In this document: piece by piece, positions 48,622 to 57,661 of the stretch | How positions within the stretch are numbered: position 1 is the first letter of the stretch | Layout: every line of letters begins with the position of its first letter | Source of the DNA: Streptomyces sp. SID12488 | Lineage (GTDB): Bacteria; Actinomycetota; Actinomycetes; Streptomycetales; Streptomycetaceae | Assembly: GCF_010548275.1 (NCBI RefSeq) | Contig: NZ_JAAGLT010000034.1 | Location: 40,066-104,065, forward strand | Length of the DNA: 64,000 bases | Direction: 5' to 3' | Notes under the pieces: model-generated | The model's input: only the letters and a program-made list of their open reading frames with translations | The model's database searches: none | Told to the model about the DNA's origin: nothing | Program-made: the position numbers and the translations under genes

Positions 48622-49737
48622 ATGAGCCCACTGCCGGACTGCTACTGCCCCGCGGACGGCACCCGTGTCCCCGGAGGCACCCTCACCTGGTGCTGTCCCC
48701 TCTGCCGAGGCCCCCTCGACCTCGACTTCGCGCCCACCCCGGCGCCCCTCAAGTCCCTCACGGGCCGGGTCAACTCCCTCTGGCGCTACGCGGAGACGCT
48801 CCCTCTCCCCACCCCGACCACGAGCCTCGGCGAGGGCCGCACCCCCCTTGTGGAACTGCGCGACGGCGTCTCGGCCAAGCTCGACTTCCTGATGCCGACG
48901 CTCTCCTTCAAGGACCGGGGCGCGGTGCTCCTGGCCGAACTCGCCCTGCGTCTGAACCCGGCTCAGGTCATCGCCGACAGCAGTGGCAACGCGGGTACGG
49001 CGATCGCCGCGTACTGTGCCCGCGCCCGGCTGCCCTGCACGGTGTACGTCCCCGAGGGCACCTCCGCGAAGAAGCTGGAGCAGATCGAGGCGCACGGGGC
49101 GAGGGTGCGGGTGATCGACGGGGACCGGGATGCCGCGGCGGCGGCGGCCCGCGAGGCGGCGGACGCCCCGGGCACGTTCTACGCCTCCCACGTCTACAAC
49201 CCGTACTTCCTGCACGGCACGAAGACGTACGTCCACGAGCTGTGGGAGGACATGGGAGGCCGCCTTCCCGACGTCATCGTCGTGCCGGTCGGCAACGGCA
49301 CCCTGCTGCTGGGCGCGGCTCTGGCCGTCGCCGAACTGCACTCGGCGGGCCTCATCGACCGACGCCCCGCGCTGTACGCCGTACAGGCCGCGGCGGTCGC
49401 CCCGCTGGCGCACGCCTGGACGGAGGGCGCCCCCGACCTCACCGGCATCGCCCCGCCCCCGATGTCACCCACCCTCGCGGAGGGCATCGCGATCCCCAAC
49501 CCGCCCCGGGCCCGCCAGATCCTGCGCGCGGTACGCGACTCGGGCGGCACGTTCCTGACGGTGACGGAGGATCAGATCCGGCACGCGCAAAGGGACTTGG
49601 CGTCCCGGGGGCTGTACGTGGAGTCGACCGCAGTGGCCTGCTGGGCGGCCGTACGGGAGGAGGTACTCGGGACGCGGACAGCGGTGGTGCCGTTGTGCGG
49701 GGCGGGACTCAAGACAGGCCTGGCGCCGCCGGTCTGA
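48622..49737 (+). CDS. threonine-synthase-like PLP-dependent enzyme
   Basis: A 371-aa fold-type II PLP enzyme. The N-terminal zinc-ribbon-like segment CYCPADGTRVPGGTLTWCCPLC (shown here in part) precedes TTSLGEGRTPLVEL. The PLP lysine is in PTLSFKDRGA, the phosphate loop is DSSGNAGTAIAAY, and VVPVGNGTLLLG binds the cofactor ring side. This layout is that of threonine synthase and its paralogues. There are no other threonine-pathway genes nearby, so it may be a paralogue with another beta-replacement substrate. The start is set by the -10 element 6 nt upstream. Confidence 0.85.
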   Translation: MSPLPDCYCPADGTRVPGGTLTWCCPLCRGPLDLDFAPTPAPLKSLTGRVNSLWRYAETLPLPTPTTSLGEGRTPLVELRDGVSAKLDFLMPTLSFKDRGAVLLAELALRLNPAQVIADSSGNAGTAIAAYCARARLPCTVYVPEGTSAKKLEQIEAHGARVRVIDGDRDAAAAAAREAADAPGTFYASHVYNPYFLHGTKTYVHELWEDMGGRLPDVIVVPVGNGTLLLGAALAVAELHSAGLIDRRPALYAVQAAAVAPLAHAWTEGAPDLTGIAPPPMSPTLAEGIAIPNPPRARQILRAVRDSGGTFLTVTEDQIRHAQRDLASRGLYVESTAVACWAAVREEVLGTRTAVVPLCGAGLKTGLAPPV

Positions 49738-49776
49738 CGTCGGTCCGGCGCCGTCCCGAGATCCCGCTCGACCGAC

Positions 49777-50613
49777 TCAGCCGACGTCGAACCCCGTCGC
49801 CCGCGCCCGCTTCTCCCAGCCGGCCACATCACCCCGTACCTGTTCGAGATGGCCGAGTACGCCGGTGACCGCGTCGTCGCCCAGGGGCAGCCGCAGCGGT
49901 GTGTCCTGGGCGTCGAGGGCGGCGAGGATCAGGGCCGCCGCCTTCGACGGGTCGCCGGGCTGGGCACCGTCGCCCTCGGCGACCATCCGGCGGGTCGCGC
50001 CGACCGTGCGGACATAGACGCCGAGATCCCGGCTGACGCTCGCACGGCCGCTGTCGAACAAGTCGGTCCTGAAGGCCCCCGGTTCGACGATCAGCACCTT
50101 GATCCCGTACTGCCGGACCTCCGCCGCGAGCGCCTCGGACATGCCCTCCAGCGCGAACTTCGTCGCGCTGTACGCCCCGAAGCCCGGTGCGGAGAGCTGC
50201 CCGCCCACACTGCTCATCTGCACGATCGCGCCCGAGCCCCGCTGCCGCATGTGCGGCAGCACGGCCCGTACCAGCGCGGCAGGCCCGAACACGTGCAGGT
50301 CGAACAGGCTGCGCAGTTCGGCGTCGGTGGTCTCCTCGACGGCACCGACGTGCGTACGCCCCGCGTTGTTGACGAGCACGTCGATCCGCCCGTGCCACGC
50401 GACGACATCGTCCACGGCGGTCTTGATCGCCGCCTGGTCGGTGACGTCCAGGCGCAGCGCCTGGACCTGTTTGGGGTGGGCGGCCACAAAGCCGTCCAGC
50501 GCGCCCGTCCGTCGTGCGGCCCCGACGACCACGTCGCCCGCGGCAACCGCCGCCTCGGCGACGGCCCGCCCGAAGCCACTGCTCGCACCGGTGATGAACC
50601 AGACCCTGCTCAT
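49777..50613 (-). CDS. short-chain dehydrogenase/reductase
   Basis: A 278-aa classical SDR. It has the cofactor motif TGASSGFG (residues 8-15), VNNAG (structural Asn), and the catalytic Ser plus Tyr-x3-Lys (SSVGGQ and YSATK, followed by FALEG). Arg at RR after the second strand (GAARRTG) suggests NADP(H) preference. The substrate is unknown; the length and ALAAEVRQYGIKVLIVEPGAFRTD suggest the oxidoreductase group that acts on ketones or aldehydes. GGGGAGGGGG lies 8 nt before the ATG. Confidence 0.9.
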   Translation of the reverse strand: MSRVWFITGASSGFGRAVAEAAVAAGDVVVGAARRTGALDGFVAAHPKQVQALRLDVTDQAAIKTAVDDVVAWHGRIDVLVNNAGRTHVGAVEETTDAELRSLFDLHVFGPAALVRAVLPHMRQRGSGAIVQMSSVGGQLSAPGFGAYSATKFALEGMSEALAAEVRQYGIKVLIVEPGAFRTDLFDSGRASVSRDLGVYVRTVGATRRMVAEGDGAQPGDPSKAAALILAALDAQDTPLRLPLGDDAVTGVLGHLEQVRGDVAGWEKRARATGFDVG

Positions 50614-51054
50614 GAGGTCAGCCCCCTCCCCTAAACCACTGTCCGCCTACTGCGCCAACCCGCTCAGATGCTCCGTCAGCAGCCTAGACGGACAGTGCCT
50701 GCCCCCGAGGGCGCACGCCTCCACAGGGCCGAAACGCGACCCGTCCGGCTTCAGTCCTCGCCCCTGACGACGTTCCCCTCGGCCCCTCGCGAGGTCTCCC
50801 CGGCATCGCCGTCGAACGTCGCCCGCACGCAGGTGCGTACGCCGTGTCCGCGCAGTCGGCGGGCCCTCGCCCAGCCGGTCTCGGCCCTGCGGACGGTGGT
50901 CCTCGTCTTCCTGGCTTCGGCACTCACGGTGCTTCATCTTCCTTCTGCGTCCGGCCCGTTGGGGGTCCACGTCGATCTTCTGACTCCGGTTCGCCCGGTT
51001 GTGTCTCCGGGTCCCCGTCCCGGGCCGTGGGAAACATGCCCACCGCGCCCCGCA
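50614..51054. other. 441-bp region without a supportable gene
   Basis: Several open frames cross this stretch, but none has a ribosome-binding site, a recognisable family or sensible composition. It may hold the SDR promoter at its left end and decayed sequence otherwise. Confidence 0.5.
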
Positions 51055-51288
51055 TCACATGCCGGCTCCGACCGCTCGGCTCTCCGCTCGGGCGCCCTGG
51101 AGCTGGTGGCGTGCGACTGTCAGGGCGGCGGCGATGTCGCGGGTACCGGTGGCGACGCACAGGGTGTAGGAGACGTCGTTCAGCCGGTGGAGCAGCTGCG
51201 TGTCGTCCTCCTGCTGGTCGTGCTGGGCACGAAGGGTTTCGTACTGCTCGAGCAGGTCGGCGAGGACGGTGGGGTGGGCCATCAGCAT
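51055..51288 (-). CDS. DUF5133 protein
   Basis: A 77-aa protein with the family outline MLMAHPTVLADLLEQYETLRAQ...DTQLLHRLNDVSYTLCVATGTRDIAAALTVARHQL. Function is unknown; such short helical proteins are widespread in Streptomyces, often near regulators. ATG 51288 is chosen because GGGAGAG lies 5 nt upstream; the frame continues to 51402 without another start signal. Confidence 0.85.
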   Translation of the reverse strand: MLMAHPTVLADLLEQYETLRAQHDQQEDDTQLLHRLNDVSYTLCVATGTRDIAAALTVARHQLQGARAESRAVGAGM

Positions 51289-51621
51289 GAGAGCTCTCCC
51301 TTGACGAGTGACGGGGCGGGGGTGCTGCGGGATGACTCCCGGTGGCGCGCACCCCAGGTCAGCCGCTCGGCGGCCGCTCCCGCGGTGCACCTGTGATCCC
51401 AAGCACCTGCGAACCAGGTGCCCCAGGTCTCACTGCTCAAACAGGCCCCCGCCAGACCAGGTGCTGTCACCACGCACCTCGCCGTGTCCCGCTCGGGCGG
51501 CCGGGCCCGTCCGTGTGGATCACTCCAGCGGGGGCACTCCGAGGAGTGGCCCGACATGCCCCGCCGCAAGCGGGCCGACCGCACCGCGACCCGCCGAATC
51601 CACGACCGAGGAGCAACTCCC
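51289..51621. other. 333-bp divergent region with repeated GCACCTG motif
   Basis: No gene is supported. GCACCTG or its complement CAGGTGC occurs four times between 51387 and 51464. Confidence 0.5.
51387..51464. promoter_or_regulatory. cluster of GCACCTG / CAGGTGC sites
   Basis: Copies lie at 51387-51393, 51403-51409, 51415-51421 and 51458-51464. The second and third form a perfect inverted repeat with a 5-nt spacer (CGAAC). The position between DUF5133 and the FUSC operon suggests a shared operator. Confidence 0.5.
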
Positions 51622-51819
51622 GTGCCTGAGAACCCCGTCGGCAAGCACCCCCGCCCCGACTTCCCGCAGCAGGACCGGCGGCACCCCGGCCGGACCGGCC
51701 CGATGGACCCGTCTCCCGACCACGGCGAGGACTCGTACCCGGTCCGGGCTCCGTTGATCGCGGCGACGCGCCCGGACACCGCCGGGTCCGGCGCCACAGG
51801 CGGCCTCCCTCTCCCGTGA
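51622..51819 (+). pseudogene. remnant N-terminal tail of an SDR, now a short coupled frame
   Basis: A 65-aa frame starting GTG with GAGGAG 8 nt upstream. Residues 1-42 (PENPVGKHPRPDFPQQDRR, then HPGRTGPMDPSPDHGEDSY) match the distinctive N-terminal tail of a family of SDR oxidoreductases, where it continues GSG-x-L-x-G-K-x-A-L-V-T-G-G-D-S-G-I-G. Here the dehydrogenase body is absent; in the next frame RSGLR-stop follows DSY. The surviving frame ends in a TGA that overlaps the GTG of the FUSC gene (51816-51819). It may be a decayed gene whose start now serves as a leader cistron. Confidence 0.65.
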
Positions 51820-53039
51820 GCGACAAGGTGAGCGGCAAGTGGTGGAAGGTGGAAGGGAAGGGGAGGGAGTTGGGGAAGGCGGGTCACTTCGCCTGGCGGT
51901 CGATCACCGGCTCGATCACCCGTGAAGTCGACGCCGTGTGGCGCTCGGCCCGCAGGGGCGTCACCGAGGCCGGGCCGGAGCGCGACACCGCGGTGCAGTC
52001 CCTCAAGGCGGCGGGTGCCGCGCTGCTGGCCTGGGCGGTGGCGGGCTGGTGGTGGAACGCGCCGATGGCCCTGCTGGCGCCCTGGACTGCTCTGTTCCTG
52101 GTCCAGCGCACCGTCTACCGGTCGTTGGTGTCGGGGCTGCAGCAGTTCGCCGTGGTCGTGGCGGGCACACTCATCGCCGCCGGGGCGGGCGTGCTGACCC
52201 ACGACACCATGGCGGCGATGGCGTTGGCGCTGCCGCTCACCGTGCTGCTCGGCAACTACGCGCGCTTCGGTGCGGAGGGTCTGTACGCGCCCACGGCCGC
52301 CCTCTTCGTCCTCGGCTACGGCTCGTACACGGGCTTCGACATCCTGCACCGGCTCCTGGAGACCCTGCTGGGCGCGGTCATCGGCATCTGCGTGAACGCC
52401 TTCGTCCTGCCGCCGGTCCACTCCCGCGACGTCCGCCGGCTGCGGGGACGGCTGCCCGAGGAGTGCGCCGACCTGCTGCACACCGCCGCGGACGGCCTCG
52501 ACGGACCGTACGACCTCGAGCAGGCCCGGGGCTGGTACGACCGGGCGGTGCAAATCACCGACGTGGTGACGGATCTGCGGGCCGCGCGGCGCTGGTCGGA
52601 GGAGGGTCACCGGCTCAATCCCGGGCACCGGATGCGGCGATCCGTGTCCGAGCCGCCGCGGGCCGGCTGGGACCTCACCTGGGACCGGATCGCCGAGGAC
52701 ATCAGGGCGACCATGCGCACGCTGACCGAGGCCACCGTGCTGCCGGACGGCGTGCCCGGCATCCTCGCGACGCTGCTGCGGGCCGCCGGTGACGTGCTCG
52801 ACCTCCAGCAGAGCGACGGCACCGACGGTCGCCGCCGTGCCGAGGCGGCGTCGACGGCGGCGGAAGCTCTCCGCCGGCTGACCCACGTACTGGCCGACGG
52901 CCGCTCCGAGACCACTCCCGAACTGGGCGGACTGACCGCGGACACCCAACGCCTCCTGGACGACCTGGCACCGCTCCTCCCGACGGGCCGGGAGACGGCC
53001 CGCCGCCCAGCCGGGCCAGGCCGGGCGGCAGCCGGTTGA
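51816..53039 (+). CDS. FUSC-family membrane protein
   Basis: A 407-aa protein. The N-terminal 55 residues are basic and cytoplasmic. About six membrane helices (residues 65-195) include LKAAGAALLAWAVAGWWWN, APWTALFLVQRTVYRSLVSGLQQFAVVVAGTLIAAGAG, LALPLTVLLGNYARF and LLETLLGAVIGICVNAFVLPP. A long C-terminal helical cytoplasmic domain follows. This is the FUSC/aromatic-acid exporter half-module. The substrate is unknown. It starts with a GTG that overlaps the stop of the SDR remnant, so translation is probably coupled to it. Confidence 0.85.
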   Translation: MSDKVSGKWWKVEGKGRELGKAGHFAWRSITGSITREVDAVWRSARRGVTEAGPERDTAVQSLKAAGAALLAWAVAGWWWNAPMALLAPWTALFLVQRTVYRSLVSGLQQFAVVVAGTLIAAGAGVLTHDTMAAMALALPLTVLLGNYARFGAEGLYAPTAALFVLGYGSYTGFDILHRLLETLLGAVIGICVNAFVLPPVHSRDVRRLRGRLPEECADLLHTAADGLDGPYDLEQARGWYDRAVQITDVVTDLRAARRWSEEGHRLNPGHRMRRSVSEPPRAGWDLTWDRIAEDIRATMRTLTEATVLPDGVPGILATLLRAAGDVLDLQQSDGTDGRRRAEAASTAAEALRRLTHVLADGRSETTPELGGLTADTQRLLDDLAPLLPTGRETARRPAGPGRAAAG

Positions 53040-53159
53040 CCTCCGGGTCGGGACGGTGGCGGCGAGCCGGTTCCGGTCAGTGTGACCGCACGTCCCGGGG
53101 TACCCGGCGGGCGTCGCACGTCACGTCGGCGTGCTTTCGATCCCAAGGGAAGTGGTCCC

Positions 53160-53708
53160 ATGTATGACCGCCCGAACCGAACGGACACGGATCTGCTCGG
53201 CATCTACCTCAACGACCATCTCGCCGGAGCCACCGTCGGCACGGACCGGTCCCGGTCGCTGGCCGAGTCCGAGGCCGAGCGGGACCCGGCGCTCGCCGAC
53301 GCCGTGGGGCCGATCTCCGTCGAGATCGCCGAGGACCGTGCCGACCTGGTGCGGATCATGCGGTCGCTCGACGTCCCCGTACGCCGCTACAAGATCGTCG
53401 CGGGCCGGCTGGCCGAGCGGGCGGGTCGGCTCAAGGGCAACGGCCGGATCGTCCGCCGTTCTCCGCTCACCTCCATGGTGGAGCTGGAGATGCTGCGGCT
53501 GGGCGTGGAGGCGAAGGCCGCCGTCTGGCGGACGCTGCGCCGCCTGGCCGACACCGACGAGCGCCTCGACCCGGTGCGCCTCGACGGGCTTCTCGGCCGT
53601 GCCGACCGGCAACTGGACACCCTGGAACAGCTGCGCCTGCGCCAGGTCGACGAGACCTTCCAGCCCCGGGCCGAGGCGCTGACAGCGGCCCAGGGGTCGA
53701 GCTCCTGA
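53160..53708 (+). CDS. conserved hypothetical helical protein
   Basis: A 182-aa soluble protein, almost entirely helical: TDLLGIYLNDHLAGATVGTDRSRSLAESE, then IAEDRADLVRIMRSLDVPVRRYKIVAGRLAERAGRLKGNGR and MVELEMLRLGVEAKAAVWRTLRRLADTDERLD. It looks like a four-helix-bundle, ferritin-like or DUF892-like outline without obvious metal ligands. No function is claimed. AAGGGAAG lies 7 nt before ATG 53160. It lies 120 bp after the FUSC gene and could be in the same operon. Confidence 0.7.
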   Translation: MYDRPNRTDTDLLGIYLNDHLAGATVGTDRSRSLAESEAERDPALADAVGPISVEIAEDRADLVRIMRSLDVPVRRYKIVAGRLAERAGRLKGNGRIVRRSPLTSMVELEMLRLGVEAKAAVWRTLRRLADTDERLDPVRLDGLLGRADRQLDTLEQLRLRQVDETFQPRAEALTAAQGSSS

Positions 53709-53748
53709 GCGATCGGCGCCCCGGCCCTCGCCGGTCAGTGCCGACCCG

Positions 53749-55167
53749 TCAGCGCTGAGCCGCGTGCGCCGCCCCGTCGCGGCCGACCGTCAGGGGTGCC
53801 GGGCGGTACGGGACGTACGCCGCCCCGTCCAGACCGAGCGCGGTGGCGGAGCGCTGGAGCGCGGCCGGGGTGGCGACGTCGTCCCAGCGGCCGGTGTCGA
53901 CGCGGTGTTCGAGGGCGTGCAGGGCCGCCACGGTCTCGGCGGTGGTGAACGCGCAGTGGCCCTGCCGCTCGACGTAGGCCTGCCGCAGCAGCGCGCCGTC
54001 GCCCGAGGCGCGCACCCGGGCGGCGAAGCGGGTCTCCTGCTCCACCGGAACGAGGTTGTCGGCGGTGGTGTGGATGTCGAGCAGGGGCACCTCAAGTCCC
54101 TGACCGGCGGAGGACGTTCGTTGCGCGGTGCGTACGGCGGCCGGATCGGCGGTGATCGTGGCGCCCTCGGTCAGCGTGCGCAGGTCGGCGCGCAGGTCGA
54201 GGCCGGCCGCCCGGTAGAGGGCGCGGACCTGGGTGGTGTGTACGGAACCGGCGAGCAGACGGCCGTAGTCGACGCCCCGGTTCCAGGAGTTGTTGCCGCC
54301 GACGGACTGCTCGATGGCGTACCGGCCGCCCTCGACGAACGACAGGATGCCCTGCGCGAACCACGCGTACTGCTGCTCCTGCTGGCCCGCCCAGTCGGTC
54401 GCGGCGGGCCGGTCCTTCCCGGGCGCCCAGGCGGGCAGGTTGAGGAAGGCGGCGGCCAGCGCGATCCGGGCGCGGCCCTGGGGGGTGGCCTGGGCGGCGG
54501 TGACCGCCTTGGTGAGCAGGTCGGCGGTGGCGGCGGCCTCGGCGTTGGTGCCGAACCGTACGAGTTTCACGTCCTGTGCGGGCAGCAGCAGGCGCGCGAT
54601 GGTGTACTCGGCGTCCAGCTGGTAGTTCTCCAGGTCGGTGGCGCCCGCGACCAGGCCGCACTGGCCGAGCGCGCCGTCGATGATCCCGCCGCCGTCCCGG
54701 GCGAGTTGGGCGTTGACGAGCCCGCCCATCGAACTGCCGATGGCCAGCGTGCGCGACGGCTCGCCGATCTTCGCGGCGACGGCGTCGATGGTGGCGAACT
54801 GGTCCCGTTCGGCGCTGTTCAGGGCCCACATCGAGCCGTTCGGGTCGTACGACGACCCGGCGAGCGCATAGCCCTGGGCGAGCAGCTCGACGCGTACGGC
54901 CTCGGTGGGGGCGTTCCTGGCGATGGTGGGGCCGAAGCCGTGGCTGAACACCACCAGGGTGCCGTTCCAGTCGTCGGGGACGTCGGCGATCCAGGTGGCG
55001 CCGTCGGCGAGGGTGCCGGTGAGGTGGCCGGCGACGGCCGTGTCCGGCTGGGCGGCCGAGGAGGGGAGGGTGGTGAGCGCCACCGAGGTCAGCGTGGCCA
55101 GCACGGCCAGGGCGATGCGCGAACCGGTGCGGCGAGTGCGGGGGCGGGTGCGGGTGCCTGCGGGCAT
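53749..55167 (-). CDS. secreted alpha/beta hydrolase
   Basis: A 472-aa protein with a signal peptide (RRTGSRIALAVLATLTSVALTTLPSSAAQP; cleavage after about residue 39). Alpha/beta-hydrolase features are the oxyanion region VVFSHGFGPT, the nucleophile elbow IGSSMGG (Ser near 145), IHTTADNLVP (acid Asp) and ERQGHCAF (His). The substrate is unknown. AAGGAG lies 7 nt before ATG 55167. A 21-bp palindrome 50 bp upstream is the likely operator. It is a monocistronic gene on the minus strand. Confidence 0.85.
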   Translation of the reverse strand: MPAGTRTRPRTRRTGSRIALAVLATLTSVALTTLPSSAAQPDTAVAGHLTGTLADGATWIADVPDDWNGTLVVFSHGFGPTIARNAPTEAVRVELLAQGYALAGSSYDPNGSMWALNSAERDQFATIDAVAAKIGEPSRTLAIGSSMGGLVNAQLARDGGGIIDGALGQCGLVAGATDLENYQLDAEYTIARLLLPAQDVKLVRFGTNAEAAATADLLTKAVTAAQATPQGRARIALAAAFLNLPAWAPGKDRPAATDWAGQQEQQYAWFAQGILSFVEGGRYAIEQSVGGNNSWNRGVDYGRLLAGSVHTTQVRALYRAAGLDLRADLRTLTEGATITADPAAVRTAQRTSSAGQGLEVPLLDIHTTADNLVPVEQETRFAARVRASGDGALLRQAYVERQGHCAFTTAETVAALHALEHRVDTGRWDDVATPAALQRSATALGLDGAAYVPYRPAPLTVGRDGAAHAAQR

Positions 55168-55217
55168 GGAACGGCTCCTTGCGTGGGGGGCGGCTTACGG
55201 AGCGGGACCTGACAGGT

Positions 55218-55238
55218 GTTCAGTGCAGTGCACTGAAC
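55218..55238. promoter_or_regulatory. 21-bp perfect palindromic operator of the secreted hydrolase
   Basis: GTTCAGTGCA, one base, TGCACTGAAC: ten paired positions on each side without mismatch. It lies 51-71 bp upstream of the hydrolase start, where a TetR-type repressor could block transcription. No TetR gene is in the window. Confidence 0.7.
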
Positions 55239-55397
55239 GAAGACGTGGAGGAATGTAGGGCTCATTTCTTGCGGCCGTCAAGATAATGCACAACTCTGCT
55301 GGTGCGAGCGGGCGAGTTGGTGCCGAACTCGCCCGAGAGGCCCGGAATCGCCTCGCGTACGCCGACGCCGACCCCGGCGAGGCCGAAGGGCCGGGCC

Positions 55398-57557
55398 TCA
55401 CGCGGTCACGCCCAGACGCTCCTGTTCCTCCTCGACGATCCGGCGTGCCAGCTCGGAGTCCGACACGTCGATCGCGTCCGGGGTGGCCTCGGCGACGGCG
55501 CTGCGACGGGCGTACGCGTCGAACAGACGCGTCTTGGCCTCCAGCATCTTCACCATGCGTTCGTCCACGCCCCCGGTGGCGAGGAGACGGTGCACACGGA
55601 CCGGCCTGACCTGCCCCATCCGATGGGCCCGGGCCACCGCCTGGTGTTCGATGGTCGGCTTGATCTGGGGTTCGCAGATGACGACCACGGAGGCGGCCTG
55701 CATGTTGAGGCCGATGCCCGCCGCCTGGATCTGCGCCAGGAGCACCGCGGGGCCCGGGACGCCGGCGAAGTCGTCGACGATCTGCTGCCGACGCCCGGCC
55801 GCAACGCTTCCGGTGAGCGGACCGAACACCGGAGTGCCGTCGGCGATTCCGGCCGCGAGTGCCTCCTCCACCACTCCCAGTACGTCCTTGAAATAGGAGA
55901 AGACCACCGTCTTCTGCCCGTTCTCGCCGGCCTCCTGAACGATCTCCCGGAGCCGCTCCAGCTTCGCCGACTTCTCGGGGCGCAGGTAGGCGGCCCGGCG
56001 CATCGCCATGAAGTTGCCGGCGCGCACGGCATCGCGATAGGCCTCCTCGTCCGACGCGCTCAGCTCCTCCCACTCGTCGGTCTGCTGCAGACTCGGGAGT
56101 TCCGTGAGTACGTCCTCCTGGTTGCGCCGCAGGTACACCGGGGCCACGGCCTTGCGGAAGGCGACCGATCCGGCCAACGCGTCCCGTTCGCCCAGGGATT
56201 CCGCGACGTCGGTGTCGAGCATCCGGACCAGGTCGCGGAACTCCACGACCCGGTTCTCCATCGGGGTTCCGGTCATGAACAGGGCGCGCCCGCAACGCTC
56301 CGTCCACGAGGCGACCACCTGGGACCGCTTGGCCTTCGGGTTCTTCACGAAGTGCGCTTCGTCGACGACGAGCAGTCCGACCTCACCGCCGCCCGGTACG
56401 GGAAACCCGCGCAGCGCGTCGAACGTGGTCACCGCGACCCCGCCCCGCCCCTTCCAGTCGGCGAACGCGTAGTGCCGATCGGGGCCGTGGAGCACCATGA
56501 CCCGCAGGGCGCTGCGGGCCTCGACCTCCCGTGTCCAGTTGACCAGGACGCTCGCCGGGCAGACGACCATGAAGTGGGTCTGTCCCTCGGCGGCCAGGTG
56601 CGCCAGCACGGCGATCGCCTGGATGGTCTTCCCGAGGCCCATCTCGTCGCCGAGGATCACCTTGCGTTGCGCGAGCGCGAACCGCGCGCCGAACGCCTGG
56701 TAACCGCGCAGGGAGACCCGCCGGTGGGTGTCGTCGAGGTGTTGGGTCCGTACCCGCTCGGCGATCTCGTCCGGCAGGAAGCCCTCGGCGGCGCCCGTGT
56801 CCGGCTGCCGCCCGGAGATCTCGGCGAGCAGGCTGTAGTACTCGGCCGAGCGGAGTTCGAAGTCCACCCAGGCCGCGATGTCGGACGAAGGCCCCCGGAG
56901 CAGGTCCACCGATGCCTGGGCGAGCAGTGCGGGCAGGCCCGCCCGCTCCGCCTCGTCCGCCAGTGACCGGATCCCGGTGACCGCCGCCGACGCGCGAGCC
57001 TTCTTCTCCTGGCCCGCCAGCAACATCCGGATCCGTCCGGTGGCGGGCCTGGCGTCGGCAAGCAACGGACCGAGCCGTTCGGACAGGACGGCGGCCCTGT
57101 CGACCGCACGGCGAGCGTCCGGGCCGGCCTCCACCAGTACGTGCAGGGCCATGACGAGCGCGGTGGTGCTCGGTTCCGGCCGGTCCACGTCGATATGGAC
57201 GGCAACGGTCTGGTGCACGGCCTCGGAGAGCCGGCGGGCGGCGGCGAGCATCTGGTCGACGGTGCGCTGCCCGACCCCGGGAATCTGCCGCAACCGGTAC
57301 GGTCCCGCTTCGAGAACACTGCCCAGTGTGCGCAGTCCGCTCTTCTCGACGCTCCCCAGCCGCAGCCGCCCTTCGGTGACGTCCTGCAGCCGGACGACAG
57401 GGATGGCGTCGAGCTCCCGCTTGACCGCCGCGTCGTGGATCGGCTTCAGCGCCGCCCGGGCCGCCTCCACCGCCTGCCTGTGGTCACCGATCACACCCTG
57501 CGCCGCCTCGTACAGCCGCGCTCCCCTCGCAACCGTCTCCCGCTCGCCCCGCCCCAC
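55398..57557 (-). CDS. SNF2-family DEAD/DEAH helicase
   Basis: A 719-aa SNF2/Swi2 ATPase. Residues about 80-115 contain a helix-hairpin-helix-like GPYRLRQIPGVGQRTVDQMLAAARR. Helicase lobe 1 shows LRGYQAFGARFALAQRKVILGDEMGLGKT (motif I), VCPASVLVNW (Ia), VVDEAHFVKNPKAKR (DEAH, II) and FMTGTPMENR (III). Lobe 2 shows KTVVFSYFKDVL, QAAGIGLNMQAASVVV (V) and QAVARAHRMGQVRPVRVHRLLA (VI). It translocates on DNA, probably in repair or replication; the exact role is unknown. GTG 57557 with AGAGGGG 8 nt upstream is chosen; the frame is open to 57677. Confidence 0.9.
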   Translation of the reverse strand: MGRGERETVARGARLYEAAQGVIGDHRQAVEAARAALKPIHDAAVKRELDAIPVVRLQDVTEGRLRLGSVEKSGLRTLGSVLEAGPYRLRQIPGVGQRTVDQMLAAARRLSEAVHQTVAVHIDVDRPEPSTTALVMALHVLVEAGPDARRAVDRAAVLSERLGPLLADARPATGRIRMLLAGQEKKARASAAVTGIRSLADEAERAGLPALLAQASVDLLRGPSSDIAAWVDFELRSAEYYSLLAEISGRQPDTGAAEGFLPDEIAERVRTQHLDDTHRRVSLRGYQAFGARFALAQRKVILGDEMGLGKTIQAIAVLAHLAAEGQTHFMVVCPASVLVNWTREVEARSALRVMVLHGPDRHYAFADWKGRGGVAVTTFDALRGFPVPGGGEVGLLVVDEAHFVKNPKAKRSQVVASWTERCGRALFMTGTPMENRVVEFRDLVRMLDTDVAESLGERDALAGSVAFRKAVAPVYLRRNQEDVLTELPSLQQTDEWEELSASDEEAYRDAVRAGNFMAMRRAAYLRPEKSAKLERLREIVQEAGENGQKTVVFSYFKDVLGVVEEALAAGIADGTPVFGPLTGSVAAGRRQQIVDDFAGVPGPAVLLAQIQAAGIGLNMQAASVVVICEPQIKPTIEHQAVARAHRMGQVRPVRVHRLLATGGVDERMVKMLEAKTRLFDAYARRSAVAEATPDAIDVSDSELARRIVEEEQERLGVTA

Positions 57558-57661
57558 GCGTCCCGCCCCTCTGCCGCCCTCGCCCGCAAGTCGCCCCGGC
57601 CGGTCACGGTCCCCGCTTCCGACCCCGAGGACCTGACATTCCTGTGCGGCCCCGCAGACCT

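Noticed and set aside
50668..51396. 242-codon plus-strand frame across the gap after the SDR gene
   Set aside because: No start signal, low-complexity Pro/Arg/Ser composition, and it runs antisense through DUF5133.
51282..52949. 555-codon open frame antisense to the FUSC gene
   Set aside because: Arg/Pro/His-rich with no motif; FUSC and DUF5133 explain the region.
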